Shown: piece after piece, positions 12,101 to 23,199 of the stretch | How the letters are laid out: every line of letters begins with the position of its first letter | Numbering within the stretch: the first letter of the stretch is position 1 | Origin: Nephrocerus scutellatus | Taxonomy: Eukaryota; Arthropoda; Insecta; Diptera; Pipunculidae | NCBI GenBank assembly: GCA_947095585.1 | Contig: OX352762.1 | Location: forward strand, 24,962,669 to 25,026,668 | Direction: 5' to 3' | Length of the DNA: 64,000 nt | Notes under the pieces: generated by a model | What the model was told of the DNA's origin: nothing | Databases searched by the model: none | What the model saw: only the letters and a program-made list of their open reading frames with translations | Program-made: the position numbers and the translations under genes

Positions 12101-12999
12101 ATGAATGGGTCTGGGACTTCACCAACGACACCCATCACAATGGACTGCATTCGCAATTAATTCCGCCTGGCTGGCAATTTCATTTTTCATTTTTTCCTTA
12201 GGCGGAACCGATTGTTCGCTGTAGATATTGCAAATTATTGTAAATTATTGTAATTATGTGCATTAAACTACTCATAAATGGTGGTAATTTGCTCGTGCAA
12301 TGAAGTACGGTACCGTAGCACCGTAGGACTTTCAAAAAGAATGAAAGAAGGATGTTCTGCTATTTGAGTAGGTTGCTTCTGCTTGAGCAGCTTGATTGCG
12401 ATATTGAAAAAAGAAAATAAATTTAATTTTATTGTCTGATGAGTTCGATTATTCTTGCTCTGTTGTGGCTGGTTAAAGGAAGTACGCCGCTCCTAGAGAC
12501 GGTCTCAGATCTGTATATCTACTTAAATCGTGTGAACCAATGTGGAATTTTATGAATGATTATTTCGAAAGCACGAATAATAATAATGTGCTAAACTTAT
12601 CATAAAACAACAAATAAAACACAGGCAATAAAGGAAACCCATCAATAAGCATATAATAGGAAGATCGTATTAAACCACAATGGACATTATACAAACAATA
12701 ATTATGGAAACCTAAGGCTCGTCCTAAATTATAAACGATGAAGAAAACCATAGGGACCTCATATGTGATCATACTCATAGTATCTTTAAAACTAGAGCCA
12801 ATTGGATTAAAATCGTAACCATCATATAATTACATTATAAGGTGTTTAAGCCTTGTGGCTGTTTTTTATGGTATGAGAACATTTTGGTTTGGTTCTTATT
12901 GAACATTTCAGTTCAGTAGCATTTGCCTTTCTTTCTAGTAGTAGCATCGTTGAACTTCTAATCGTTTCTTAAAAATAACGAAACTAAATTATTTTTTGA
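9185..12999. other. Long intergenic stretch, no gene recognised
   Basis: Several overlapping open frames of 60-133 codons exist (for example 11157-11580 on both strands) but they overlap antisense, are rich in simple repeats (Asn or Leu runs from AAT/AAC triplets) and show no domain. I see no terminal repeats or Pol III boxes. It could hold conserved regulatory DNA, which cannot be judged from one sequence. Confidence 0.45.
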
Positions 13000-13792
13000 T
13001 GTTCCGCTCCTGCAAAAATCTCTTCACAGGTCCCGATTTTTAGCCGATGTCATCCAGTTTGCTATTTCTAAACTCTGGGCGCCCTGATACATGCTATTCG
13101 TTCAGCCAGCCTGCATCGCCATCGTACCTCTCAAAAACTACTGCGAAGGACTTTTCGACGTTTCAAGCGAAGCCTACCGAATTTAATGCTCTTCATTCTG
13201 TCGATAACGATCACAAATCTTATCATTAGAGACTTTCAGGAATCGTCCTTCGTCATATACAGAGACAACAACTTTCCTTTCCAACGTAGCCAAGAAGTCA
13301 GATTGCTTTTAGCTAAGTCTCGAATCGTTAGAAAACTGCTGGTATGACCATTGTCTTATAAAACATCCAACAGCGTGAATGTTATGGTTAAATTTGTGGT
13401 CTTAAAAAACTGAAGTAGCCTTTATTAGCTTAAGCAACAGCGCGCTGGTTTCATGCTGTTATCGGCTGCTACAATTGACCCTAGACAGTTAGAGGATTGC
13501 ACTACTTTATTGAAGAACCAAGTTAAGGGATTCACTACTTTATTGAAGAACCAATATTGGATCTGTTGCTTGCAGACGTAGCCAGCTCCACCATTCAGTT
13601 TGTTCTGCTCTCATTTATGTATAGACCCAGATTTCGTGAAACTCACTCGATTTGAATAAAAACTTCTTGTACATGTCTTTGGCTTTTTTCCATGATGTCA
13701 ATATAAGCCAGTTTCTGAATTGGCTTATGCAGGAATGTTTTTATCGCAGTTTTAAATCAGAATCTCGGATTACTTTCTCAGCTCGTGAATGG
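13000..13792 (-). mobile_element. Non-LTR retrotransposon 3' fragment, minus strand, (TGA)n-tail family
   Basis: Read on the minus strand this is the C-terminal third of the same RT family as 4075-4582. Near 13060-13000 it gives QSLEIANWMTSAKNRD, corresponding to QSLGMHNWMTSARNRD there, and further upstream it carries the YKTMVIPA region (about 13330-13370). It is full of stops. A 22-bp direct repeat lies inside it (13500-13521 and 13533-13554). The left side (13792) abuts a different element on the plus strand. Confidence 0.75.
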
Positions 13793-15120
13793 TCCTACAC
13801 GAATTCCTGACATTGCGAGTCATTCTGCAATCACCATGGAACTGTTTCTTACCTCTTATCCTGATAAATATACCGTTAATATATCACCACCTCTAGGATC
13901 ATCCGACCATTGTGTTGTATCAGCTAATTTCTCGTTTCTAGACTAATCAGTTAAGTAAAAAACTCCAAAAAGAATTGAATGGCATTACGAGAAAGCCAAT
14001 TGGGACGGCCCTTTTTCTTCTTCAAAAGTGACGTGGATTCCGCCGCTGATGCGATTATAAACATCATTCGCATTGGTATGAAAGACTTTATTGCTTTTAG
14101 AATTAAGTCTGTCAAACCGAAGGGTGATGGATGGTATGATTTTAGCTGCAAAGAGGCTTCCAGGAACAAAGAGAACAAAGCTTTTGGTTGTATAAAGCAA
14201 ACCCCACAGAAGAAAACTGGCAAAAATACAAGCGTGCCAAAAAATGCGGCGAGCCAAATTCGGCTTTGATCAAAGATTAAGGCAAAAAATACTACAATGT
14301 CTCAACCGTAGTTAAAATTTTTGGTCATTCGCGAAAAGAATCAAAAATACTGTCTCGTCGTCAATTCCAACGATCATTCACAATGACATTCCAGGTGCCA
14401 GCTCTAAGGACAAGGCCAATCTACTTGCTGCACGTTTTGCAGCTACCTCCACGCTTTCAGACTGTGCTTTGCTTTCACCAGTAGTTCAGAGTGCCGAACA
14501 ACTTATGGGATAGATTTACATTCGTACTCGTGAAGTTGCTAGAGTTCTAAGTGCCCTCAGCATACACATTCCGCTGGACCAGATGGTATTCCCCCATTAC
14601 TTCTGAAGAGTTGTTCTTCATCGCTGACATTACCATTGCGTAAGCTTTTCCTTTTATTCTGGACTCTTCCCGAGTAGTTGGAAAACAGCATTAGTCCAGC
14701 CTATACCAAATAAAGGCTTCGTACCGACCAATAGCACTAACGTCCCTTTTTTCTAAGGTCATGGAAACGCTAATTAACCGAGAACTACTCAATGGCCGCA
14801 AATATGGCTTCCGTGGACAATGTCCTACCGGTGATCTGATGGCATATCTCACCGAAAAGTGGAACCAGTCTTTTCATAAGTTTGGTGAAAGCAAAGTTGT
14901 TGCACTTGATATTTCAAAGGCATTGGACAGAGTTTGGCATTAAGCTCTTCTGTCTAAAATGCGTGCTTTTGGAATCGATGTAACCCTGTTTCAATGGATT
15001 AGAAGCTATCTTTCAAACCGTTCCATCCAAGTTGTGTTAGATGATTTTAAGTCTGATATCCACCGCATAAATGTGGGTGTCCCTGAGGGCTGTGTTCTGT
15101 CTCCGACGCTCTTTCTTGTT

Positions 15121-16036
15121 TTTAAATTCTCTATATTAACGCCGTGGCTCAGTGGTAATGCACATGGCTGCTGCGCAGGAGGTTCAGGTTCGAATCCCAT
15201 TTATATTATATTAATTCGCGTGCCAGTGTGTTTGTGGGTTTGTGGGTTTGTGTCTTTGTTTGTCGTGGAATCTTGCGATCAATGTTTAACCCACTTTTCA
15301 AGGCCAGATTTTATTGAAATTTTGCACACATGTGTATTTCCGGTGACAATACTTTCTATTAAAATTTGGAAGTGATCGGGACCCGGGTTCGTGAGGCTCC
15401 CATACAAATTTAAATAAAAATTACCTGATTTTTTTAAAATTTTACACACATGTGTATACCCAATAAACAATTCTTTTTCTAAAATTTGGTAGTGATCGGG
15501 CTCCGGGTTCGGCCGCAAGGCCCTTATACAATTTTTAAAATATCATCAGATACTGTCGCACTTTAATGACTGTGTGCGGTGTGTGCTGCGCAGTCGGCTG
15601 CGCTGCATGGTTTTGGTGGTGGAGAGAGAGAGAGAGAAATCTTAGCTCACGCACAAATGAACCCAGCAAATGAAACGAGACATAAATGTTTTATGCTTAA
15701 TTCAACTGACTTACTTGTTTACTGAATTGTATTTTTATTGATGTCGTTTTTTGTTGTCGATATCAACTTACAGATAGAACAACAAGTTTTCACAATATTC
15801 TGTCATTTCGTGTTTTCATAAATTAGTTCAGAGCAGTCAAGAAAATGCTTCTCAAGAAAAATGCTTGTGTTTCTTATTTGCTCAGAGTATGACCGTGCTC
15901 TAAGTGCTCAGAATAAAATGATCCGAGCACTTTCAAATTTGACATCTGATGTCAAATGTCTCTTTCGATGATTTTCTCCTACAATAAAAAAAAATGACCC
16001 TGGGCTCCCATATCAATTTCTGCGATTATTATGGGT
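15121..16036 (+). mobile_element. Insertion of tandem-unit (possibly Helitron/Helentron-like) element in RT
   Basis: The RT frame breaks after LFLV at 15120 and resumes at TNDLL near 16047. The inserted DNA begins TTTAAATTCTCTATATTAA, a start shared with 57236. It then has a GTGTGTTTGTGGG stretch, CGTGGAATCTTGCGA, and two ~120-bp tandem units (15303-15422, 15423-15545) with ACACATGTGTAT and AAATTTGG-AGTGATCGGG. A tail with a GA microsatellite (15621-15637) follows. T-rich DNA borders both sides. Related copies lie at 37600-37900, 57232-58440 and 62085-62285. Internal tandem units and a T-tract target recall non-autonomous Helentrons (DINE-1 type), but no diagnostic hairpin end was found, so the class is open. 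Confidence 0.65.
15140..15206 (+). mobile_element. SINE head-only copy with 8-bp target duplication
   Basis: A 67-bp tRNA-like segment inserted inside the tandem-unit element. TATATTAA flanks it at 15132-15139 and 15207-15214, and the uninterrupted version of the site exists at 57236. It contains a good Pol III box A (TGGCTCAGTGG, 15145-15155) and a perfect box B (GGTTCGAATCC, 15187-15197). It matches the head of the SINE at 36286 (CCGTGGC, GAGCAGGAGGTT) but stops a few bases after box B. It lacks a paired acceptor stem, so it is not a tRNA gene. Confidence 0.75.
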
Positions 16037-16934
16037 TGTTTTTTTACTAACGATCTTCTGTCTGTAACTCCTAATCCAATTCATTCCTTCATTAATGACA
16101 GCACTTTTAGCTTCTCTTATATGTTCATAGGTTCACATCCTTTCTCTTTGGATTTGGAACTAGAACAACAGCGTATGTTAAGCTCGTTAAATTCTGACCT
16201 TTGTAGAGTGGGGACAACACGACAACACAATAGAGTCGAATTTAACGCATCCAAAACACAATGCAGTCTTTGTCGTTGAAACGAAATACCTCCAGTCATT
16301 ATCCATGAATGACACTTGCATCGAGGAAACTGAAAAACTAGCAATACTTGTATGTGCTACGTATGTGCGTCCACGATAAGCATCGTTGGAATGACCACAT
16401 ATTCAACGTCGTAAAAATTGCTGCCTTGGCTTTCTAATACAGTGCAAGAAATATTTCACTCCCTCTGATCTGGCTCGTCCCAAACTTGAGTATGACTGTC
16501 ATGTTTGGACAGGTGCACCTAAGACCACCTTGCATCTGCTTGATAGAATACAGAACCGTGCGATAAAACTTACCGGTGACGCAAACATAGCGACATCAAT
16601 AGATTCGCTTGAACAGCGCAGGAATGTTTCCTGCTTGTCACTATTTTATCGCTTCTTCGACCAGCGGTGCTCAAGAGAAATATCCAGTTGCATGCGACGT
16701 CTCCTTGAATTTAACCGCAATACTCGTAGCGCTCTAAAAGCTCCTCAGTTTACCCTCAAGCCCATATTCGGACGTACTGTTAAGTTAAGTTTATAGACTC
16801 TTTCTTTAGTCGTAAAACACGAATGTAGAATGCCTTGCGAAGCTCTGTATTTCCGCATCGATATGATCCACAGGCATTCAAAAAGCAAGCACATCTACTT
16901 TTCCTCTTTCTTTCCTTAACACCTTAGAGCCCAC

Positions 16935-17312
16935 GCTGTGCCCAGCATACATAGTCATGTAGGTTTTTTTGGGATGCCGAGTTCTCTAAAGGCTATGCTA
17001 TAAGATGCGGCTTTAAACTTTAAACACATGGTGAAGGTAGTTTTGAAACTCTATATATTTTTCCATCGCCTGCCTAAAGGTAAAATTCTTATCATTTGCT
17101 AATTTGTGTTGTGTAAAGCCACATATCCAGTATTGGCCAATAATGACTTAAGCGAATAGGGCTAACATGTCTTGAAAGATTGAAGAGAAAATCTTATATG
17201 CGGTACTAAGCAACGTTATACCACGATATTCGCTATACACGTTGTGATATCTCCTTTCTAATTTATGGGGCACAGGCTGCCTCTTATTCAACCTTCTGAC
17301 ATCGTCCAATTT
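16935..17312 (-). mobile_element. Non-LTR retrotransposon RT fragment, minus strand, (TGA)n-tail family
   Basis: On the minus strand a run near 17285-17190 reads RQPVPHKLERRYHN then YRGITLL and AYKIFSSI. Further on come SIIGQY-like and NFTFRQAMEK (17110-17060) and AFRELGIPKK (about 16990-16960). These are the N-terminal RT motifs (HKKGD...YRGISLL, GFRPG...LRQ, and the region after the first catalytic Asp) of the same family as 23200-24720. Both ends are truncated and stops interrupt it. Confidence 0.7.
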
Positions 17313-19539
17313 ATTGCTCTAAAAATCATAAACACAATTCAGGCACCGGATAAGCGTCGTCTATTTATTTCCTCAAGGCATTTTTGTCTATCTAGAAATA
17401 GATTTAATGGAAAAATTGCTTGTGCCAAAAAATTGTGATTCCTTTGTGCGAGCCGGTGATTTTCAACTTGCAATACAAGTACAGCAGCAATATTCGAATA
17501 CAATAACAAAAAAACCGCATACATTATACACTGGAAAAGCACAAATTAAGGCTAAATAAAGGACGAAACGATAAGACATCTTGCCAACTACCCTACTGAG
17601 TATTTAAATGGGGAAGAATCAAACAAAGGATTATGTACAAAATATAAAAACACTAACAAATTTATACAAAAAGAGAACTTCCGATTTTGGTATTTCTTCA
17701 GCAAGTTTCCGTTTTGGTTGTTTTTTTTAGTCTCGAGCTATCTCGTTTACGGGCGGAATAAATTATTTCATTAGGCTATCGATTGCCACACAGAGAAAAC
17801 GTTTCAAACGTTTGGATTAACTTAAGGAAATGTCTTATTCGAATTTCCCTAATTGGCTACTTTTGAGCAACAGCATAATGCTATGTACAAGAAAATTTAA
17901 AAGAAACAACAACAATAATATATATTTGCGTCCAACTATTATTCAGCGTGTTTGGAAAATTCTCGTCCTTATTTACATGATCTGGGAAAGATTCCAAATA
18001 GATGTTACTTGGAATCATTCCACCCAGAGACCATGGTCGGTACAAACCTAATTTCTTTTCAGCTTACATCAACATGGGTCAACATGAGTAAGTCAAATAG
18101 AAAATTGCATTTATTGGAAACGTATAATAAAGTCACTTATTGAGTAACCGAAAATGATCCCACTTACATATATTTGGAAATTCATTCATTTATTAAGGTT
18201 TCATGACGAGAGATTGAAACGTGAGTCAACTCCCTAAATTTAAAAATCGAAACACAATTAGTTTCAAGAGGTTATTTATTTTAATTAATATACAATTTTG
18301 CTTTGGTGAATAGATTCCATCACTAACCACTGACTGCTAACCCGGCTCAGGGTTTTTTTATTTTCTTTTAATTTAAATATTAGGCATTGCATACAAGAAA
18401 ATAGTTGTTGTTGTTGAACCTTTTGGCGGAACTCATTGAAACGCAGTTTGTTCATTTAGTTGGCGGTGCCGACGACGATTGAGTACACTGTTCGTAGTTG
18501 ATCCAATGTAGTTTCCTACGACACGTCGGCGTTGCACGCTTTGAAAAAATTAACCAAACTGTCATGTCGTCTCTAAACAAATTACAAGAACGCAAAGTAA
18601 TTCCTACCGGAGCGCGCGGTCGTGACTCTTTCTGTTTTACAATTGTCGTTGTCCCGAGGAAAACAACAAATTCGACATAATTTTTCATTAGATACATCCA
18701 TCTGTGGTGGTTACCTTCTTTAACTTCGTCTTCTACTTCTCTTGTTGTCTTTATCTGAAGTCCAATCTCGTATGTTTGTGAATAATGGTTGATGTTTTCC
18801 TGTAAATTATGGGCTAAATTTATTTAAATTAGGAACTCATTAGTTACATCTGTCGTGCTAGCATGTATGTGTGGCGGCATTGGATCTGTGGGTATTCGTT
18901 GTTTTTACGGAGTTTTCTTGTGCTGGGAGGTCTCTATAGGTGAAGATTCGTACTCTTCGCTGTTTCAACTGCCAAAATTAAATGTTTTTGAACTAAATTT
19001 AGTATTGGAGCTACAGCAATTTAATTAATGGATATAAGAGAGAAATTGTATGACAAAGAAGAATGCGCACATTTATTTTGCATCAAAGGGGAGGAGATAG
19101 AAAAACGAAGTACAAAGAGTCTGGTTGATGAATTCGCAGGAATTTTCGCCATCAAATCAGTACAAGTGAGGCCGAGATTGTCTGATAAGAAGTTATATTC
19201 GAATCAAATTCAAAACTTTAAAATAATTGAGTTGTAATCACATACGAGTAGCCGACGAAAAAAAAGGCATCTCGCGCTGTCATGTAAGTCCCAGTAAGTG
19301 CTAGGAATCTTGGCAATGGAAGAATCAAGTGAGTTTTTTTTTCGGTCTCTAAGACTTTAGCTAGGCGTAGTACTTGAATGGTTAAAACGATCTTGACGGG
19401 ACGTTAATACTTAATTTGGTGAATACTGCGAAATAATGAAGAAGGTAGATAATTTTATTTAAAACATCGCGCTTTCCTCAAGTTGGATTTGTGGCAACAT
19501 TTGTTCCTCATCAAAATTAAAAAATAAACCAGTAAGTAG
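17313..19539. other. Intergenic, no gene recognised
   Basis: Open frames of 60-81 codons overlap on opposite strands and show no domain. A 69-codon frame at 19028-19237 starts with MDIREKLYDKEE and is charged throughout, but I do not recognise it and nothing else supports it as a gene. Confidence 0.4.
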
Positions 19540-20115
19540 TACAGGGTTTTTCAATAAGAGCACTTCAACCTTTTTTTTGAATAAAACACAAACTGTTCGA
19601 CTTTTGAACTAACTTTATTTTTTTATTAACGAATTTGAACATATACATATGATACATTTAAGTATGAAACTCGATTTCTTTTGCATGACCACCGCGTGTA
19701 CGTTTTACGAAGTCCAATCTTTGAACCCAATCTTTGGCCCAATGACGCCGCCGGCATGTAATCCGCACCAAACAGTGACTTTTTCGGGATGCAACGGTGC
19801 CTCATGAATCACGTGTGGGTTGCTTTCTGCCCAGTAACGCATATTTTGCTTGTTGACAAATCCTTCTAGCCAAAAGTGAGCAAAAGTGTTAAATGGACCG
19901 TAAAATGGCCGTAATGCTCTTAAAGTAGCGGCAACAGAACGATTATTTTGATAAAAAATTTACACGATTTGCAATCGCTGTTCACATGTGTAGCGTTCCA
20001 TGATGAAATGTATACTAATGAAGTTTCCAAATGACAAAAGAACAATAAAAAATATGGCGTCGTTCGCCGTCCCTATCGGAGAAAAGTTGAAGCGCTCCTG
20101 TTGAAACACCCGATA
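19540..20115 (-). mobile_element. Internally deleted mariner-like element with intact ends
   Basis: A 576-bp DNA element bounded by TA, with inverted ends (left GGGTTTTTCAATAAGAGC, right complement GGGTGTTTCAACAGGAGC, both followed by CTTCAAC). Minus-strand transposase pieces are joined. A start MERYTCEQRLQIV at 20001 is followed, after one stop, by FYQNNRSVAATLRAL. A central block VNKQNMRYWAESNP and PEKVTVWCGLHAGGVIG (19870-19755) comes next, then the C-terminus VKRTRGGHAKEIEFHT and a TAA at 19658-19660. A full transposase of this type is about 1 kb, so roughly two thirds is missing, including most of the catalytic region. It could have been moved by an enzyme supplied from elsewhere. Confidence 0.85.
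19658..20001 (-). pseudogene. Mariner-like transposase remnant
   Basis: Coding remnant of the deletion derivative. It keeps the first ~35 residues (helix-turn-helix start), a central block with FWLEGFVNKQN and the last ~20 residues. An in-frame stop follows LQIV near the start. The central block resembles the transposase relic at 57600-58260, which has FWLNDFVNKQN, so both come from one broader lineage although they are not the same copy. Confidence 0.8.
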
Positions 20116-20284
20116 TTTATAATTTTTTTGTTTGTTTTTTTTAAATCAATATTTGCTTTTATGTGATCGAGCATCCCGAAAATTTGAAGTTTTTTTAATA
20201 GAATTTCAAAACTATCATCAGCAAGAGTTTTATGCCGTGAAATAGGCACTCTTCAGAGTCCCAAGAATTTTTTAATCACGCAGA

Positions 20285-20695
20285 TTAACAGAATAAATAG
20301 GCATTTTCTTTATGTACCGAGCAACAGAAAAATTAGAAGACTAAAAACTCTCTTGAAAAATGTAAATGCTCTTATAGTACAGCAAGTCAGAAGCAGCGTC
20401 AACAACTACTGAAGGCAACTTGCGAACATAATGAAGCCAGATTCACGAAACATGTTTCCGAAAATAAAATAAAAATAAAGAAAATTCAATATCGTGTAAG
20501 GTCTGCCACAGGGTACAACATCGCCACGCCACCATAAATGTTTAACATTTATGAAGCACTAAGTGATATGGATGAACCCTTGGTTATGCTGGCGATATTA
20601 TGCTGTATGCATACGGCTAAGAAATTGCAGATAGCGATTCAGAGAAAGATGCAAGGCATTTTATGAAGTTCGGACAACTGCTTACATACATAGGC
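20285..20695 (+). pseudogene. Weak non-LTR reverse-transcriptase relic
   Basis: Plus-strand fragments read LLKNVNALIVQQVRSSVNNY (a pre-RT linker pattern), then a PQG-like block near 20500, MFNIYEALSDMDE at 20538-20576, and YAGDIMLYAYG at about 20588-20620, which looks like a decayed YADD box. Frame changes occur between the pieces. I read it as an I/jockey-type RT; the match is weak. Confidence 0.4.
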
Positions 20696-20934
20696 GCATT
20701 GTATGTACATATGCATGTACGCTATTGTGTGTCTGAAAAAAAAACATCTGGATACTTCCGATGTATCTACAATGAACAATGTCATTCATTGGAGAGTATA
20801 TTATCCTAATTCTGTATACTTTAAACTGAGTGTATATATATACCACCTGTGGCATTTCTGTATCTGGATTCAATGCGCTACTTTGTCGAACCCACTACCA
20901 TAACCCCAAGATATTATAATATTAATGGTGCGTT

Positions 20935-21510
20935 GTCAATGAAAAGAAAAATTGTAAAGTTCTTTCACCAAAGAGGAACTCCATTTTACAAAAACAAGTC
21001 AAAGAAAAGCACGGAGTTGAGCTAAGTTTGCTACTAGATTGCAAGACTAGGCGGAATAGCATTGAAGTACTGACTGAACGATTTTTAAAAATTTCTGACT
21101 TAGTTAAAAAGGCATTGGATGATCTGAGTTACCTAACATTACCCGATGACAATAATTTCCAAATTTTATTAAATATCTTAAGCGCACGCGTTACAGCTGA
21201 TGCGATTTTAAAATTTTTATTTGAAAATAATGATGATATTTCCAGAACTGTCGGAACTTTTGTCTATTCATATTAAAGAACGAGGTATCATTAGCAAAAT
21301 ACCTTCAAACACTTGATTTACAATCTACTGCTACAGCTGCCTACGTCTTCAGAATCTGTAATAATTCGTTATGCTCAACTGACTACCAGTAGATTATTTC
21401 GTAAAGAGGTAGACTGCGTTGAAATTAAAAACGCTGACCAAAGAGAATATTTATTCGGGGAAGATAGTCAAACATTGAATTCGAATATAACTGAAGATTG
21501 ACTTGTGATA
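20935..21510 (+). pseudogene. hAT-type transposase relic
   Basis: Two open frames (about 21004-21276 and 21313-21501). The first reads VELSLLLDCKTRRNSIEVLTERF, close to the conserved LLLDxxTRWNS block of hAT transposases. It goes on with VKKALDDL and TADAILKFLFENNDDIS, also typical of that family's RNase-H-like region. The second frame, reached by a frameshift after FVYSY, continues with IIRYAQLTTSRLF. The N-terminal zinc finger, most of the catalytic core and the C-terminal dimerisation domain are absent, and no flanking terminal repeats with an 8-bp duplication were found. Confidence 0.65.
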
Positions 21511-23199
21511 TAAATGCAGCACTTAAAAACAAAAAAATGGAAAGCAGTTTGACAGTAAGCAGACAAAAAATCTTCGAAAATAATTCCAGATATATGAGAG
21601 TACTGGAATATATTTTACATGTTTAGATCAATTAAATGTTGTCCTATAAACCAACTTAATGTAATATTTTGAATTTTCCCGAGACTTCCTTGACACTGTA
21701 TTTTTTCATCTTCCATCATCTCGTGTTGTTGAAAAACTGAAACTGGAGTAAAATTTTTATCTTGTAATGCAGAGAATGAAAGGTTTCCCAAAGGGAAGGA
21801 CAAAGAAAACATACTCGTATGTGGAACAATTAATGCCCCGAAGACTTTATTTTTTTTACGGGCATCGTTTCAGTTGAAGCATTGTCTTCCATTACAATCT
21901 TATGTGCAGTAACTTAAGTCAAACGAGAGAGAAAAACTTAATTGAAACAAAAGCTCAATGTTGACGTTATATTTTGCTTTTGTTTAACTTTTTTCTAACG
22001 CAATCGACCAATGGAAAAGAGTATTTTACTGCATCACTTAACAATGCAATAATCTATGCGACTAAAGGCCATGTAATGTTTGATTTAAATTAATGCATTT
22101 ACTGACGTAATTCTTGTGAAAAGTTTTTGACAGAAAAGAGCTAGCAAACATATCATTATGTTCACTTTAACCAAATGAAGGTTAAATTTACTTCGTTAGC
22201 AGAAAAGATTAAGAAAACTTTTCAACTTAATTTTATATCGTCTTAGTAATTAGATCAACGCATCTAACTAGTCACCTCCTTGATATAAAGCTAGAAATAT
22301 TTTCTATTAAGTATGGATAGGTACGAAGCTTTCAGAGACCCTTTTTACCTACTGTAGCATGTTTTCGTGTGGCATTGAAAGTGCTTGGAAAGCAACACAC
22401 AACTCATCATCATCACACTTAGGGCGAAAAACACAAAAAAATTGCACTGTATGTAAAAAAATGCAAATTCACATTCGGTTCGGTTATTTTATATGAATCT
22501 TTTTTTTGCAGCAATAAATTATATTTTCGATTTCGACACGGATCCATTCATATGAACTAAACCATTACCAAAGTTTTCTCCATTTTTAGTTCATTATACT
22601 TGTACGATTGTGTGAGAGGTTTTTTCGTTGTTGTTATTGTTGTTGTTATCGTTGGTCTCGTTGATTTTTGCTGAACTTTGCAATTTGTAAACGAATGTCC
22701 TGACGCTCAGGAATAAATTATGACTTAAAAAAAGCATAGCGTTAATATTTATGAGCACCTGTGAGTGTGTGTGTATGTGTGGTGCATGACGAACACGCAA
22801 ATGAAATACGATCCAATTATGAAAATGATTAGCAAAAAAAATACGATGCATTACCATTACCAACAGCGCGTCTGACACAAAATATATTTAAACTTTTAAC
22901 TTTTCAAAACAACGCGTTGTAATGCAGATTTCGTTCGCTGCAGGAAGCCTTCTTGCGTTGTAAATCCATAATTCATGCGCTGACATCACAGTGAGCATTA
23001 ATGTTGCCTGGATGATGGGAACCCGCAGAAGTTGTGCTGCCCTTGTTGCGTGCATTCTGTAATATATGTGATGTTTCTCTAAATTTATCTTCGTTATCAT
23101 CAGCATATTTAATTTTTTCTTTTGTTTAATAATTTAAGATGCTTTTTAGTTAAAAAAAATTAAACCAAATAAAAGATGACTCAATTTTAACTTAGACTT
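21511..23199. other. Intergenic, no gene recognised
   Basis: AT-rich, with short GTT-type triplet runs near 22622-22660. Open frames of 62-94 codons have no domains and overlap antisense. Confidence 0.45.

Larger units (their letters stand above)
13793..16925 (+). pseudogene. Non-LTR retrotransposon (CR1/jockey-like) endonuclease-RT relic
   Basis: Plus-strand remains of an APE-type endonuclease and reverse transcriptase, normally one ORF copying element RNA at a nicked target. Visible in order are the endonuclease C-terminus with GSSDHCVVSANF (about 13890-13930); a linker FWSFAKRIKNT near 14320; RT motifs YGFRGQCPTGDL and VVALDISKALDRVWH (14810-14940); RSYLSNRSIQVVLD; and GVPEGCVLSPTLFLV (15074-15120). 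After a ~916-bp insertion come FTNDLL and PNPIHSFINDSTF (16044-16113, where the usual FADD reads INDS), VEFNASKTQ, and the C-terminal RNRAIKLTGD and LEQRRNVSCLSLFYR near 16550-16650. Frameshifts and stops throughout make it inactive. The same family recurs at 46430-47330, 48400-48680 and 52390-53065. Confidence 0.85.

Noticed and set aside
15140..15206. A functional tRNA gene
   Set aside because: Box A and box B are good but the ends do not pair into an acceptor stem, and the segment is flanked by a target duplication and matches a SINE head.
19028..19237. 69-codon charged frame as a small gene
   Set aside because: It has a plausible start but no recognisable family and no other evidence; kept only as a remark in the intergenic entry.
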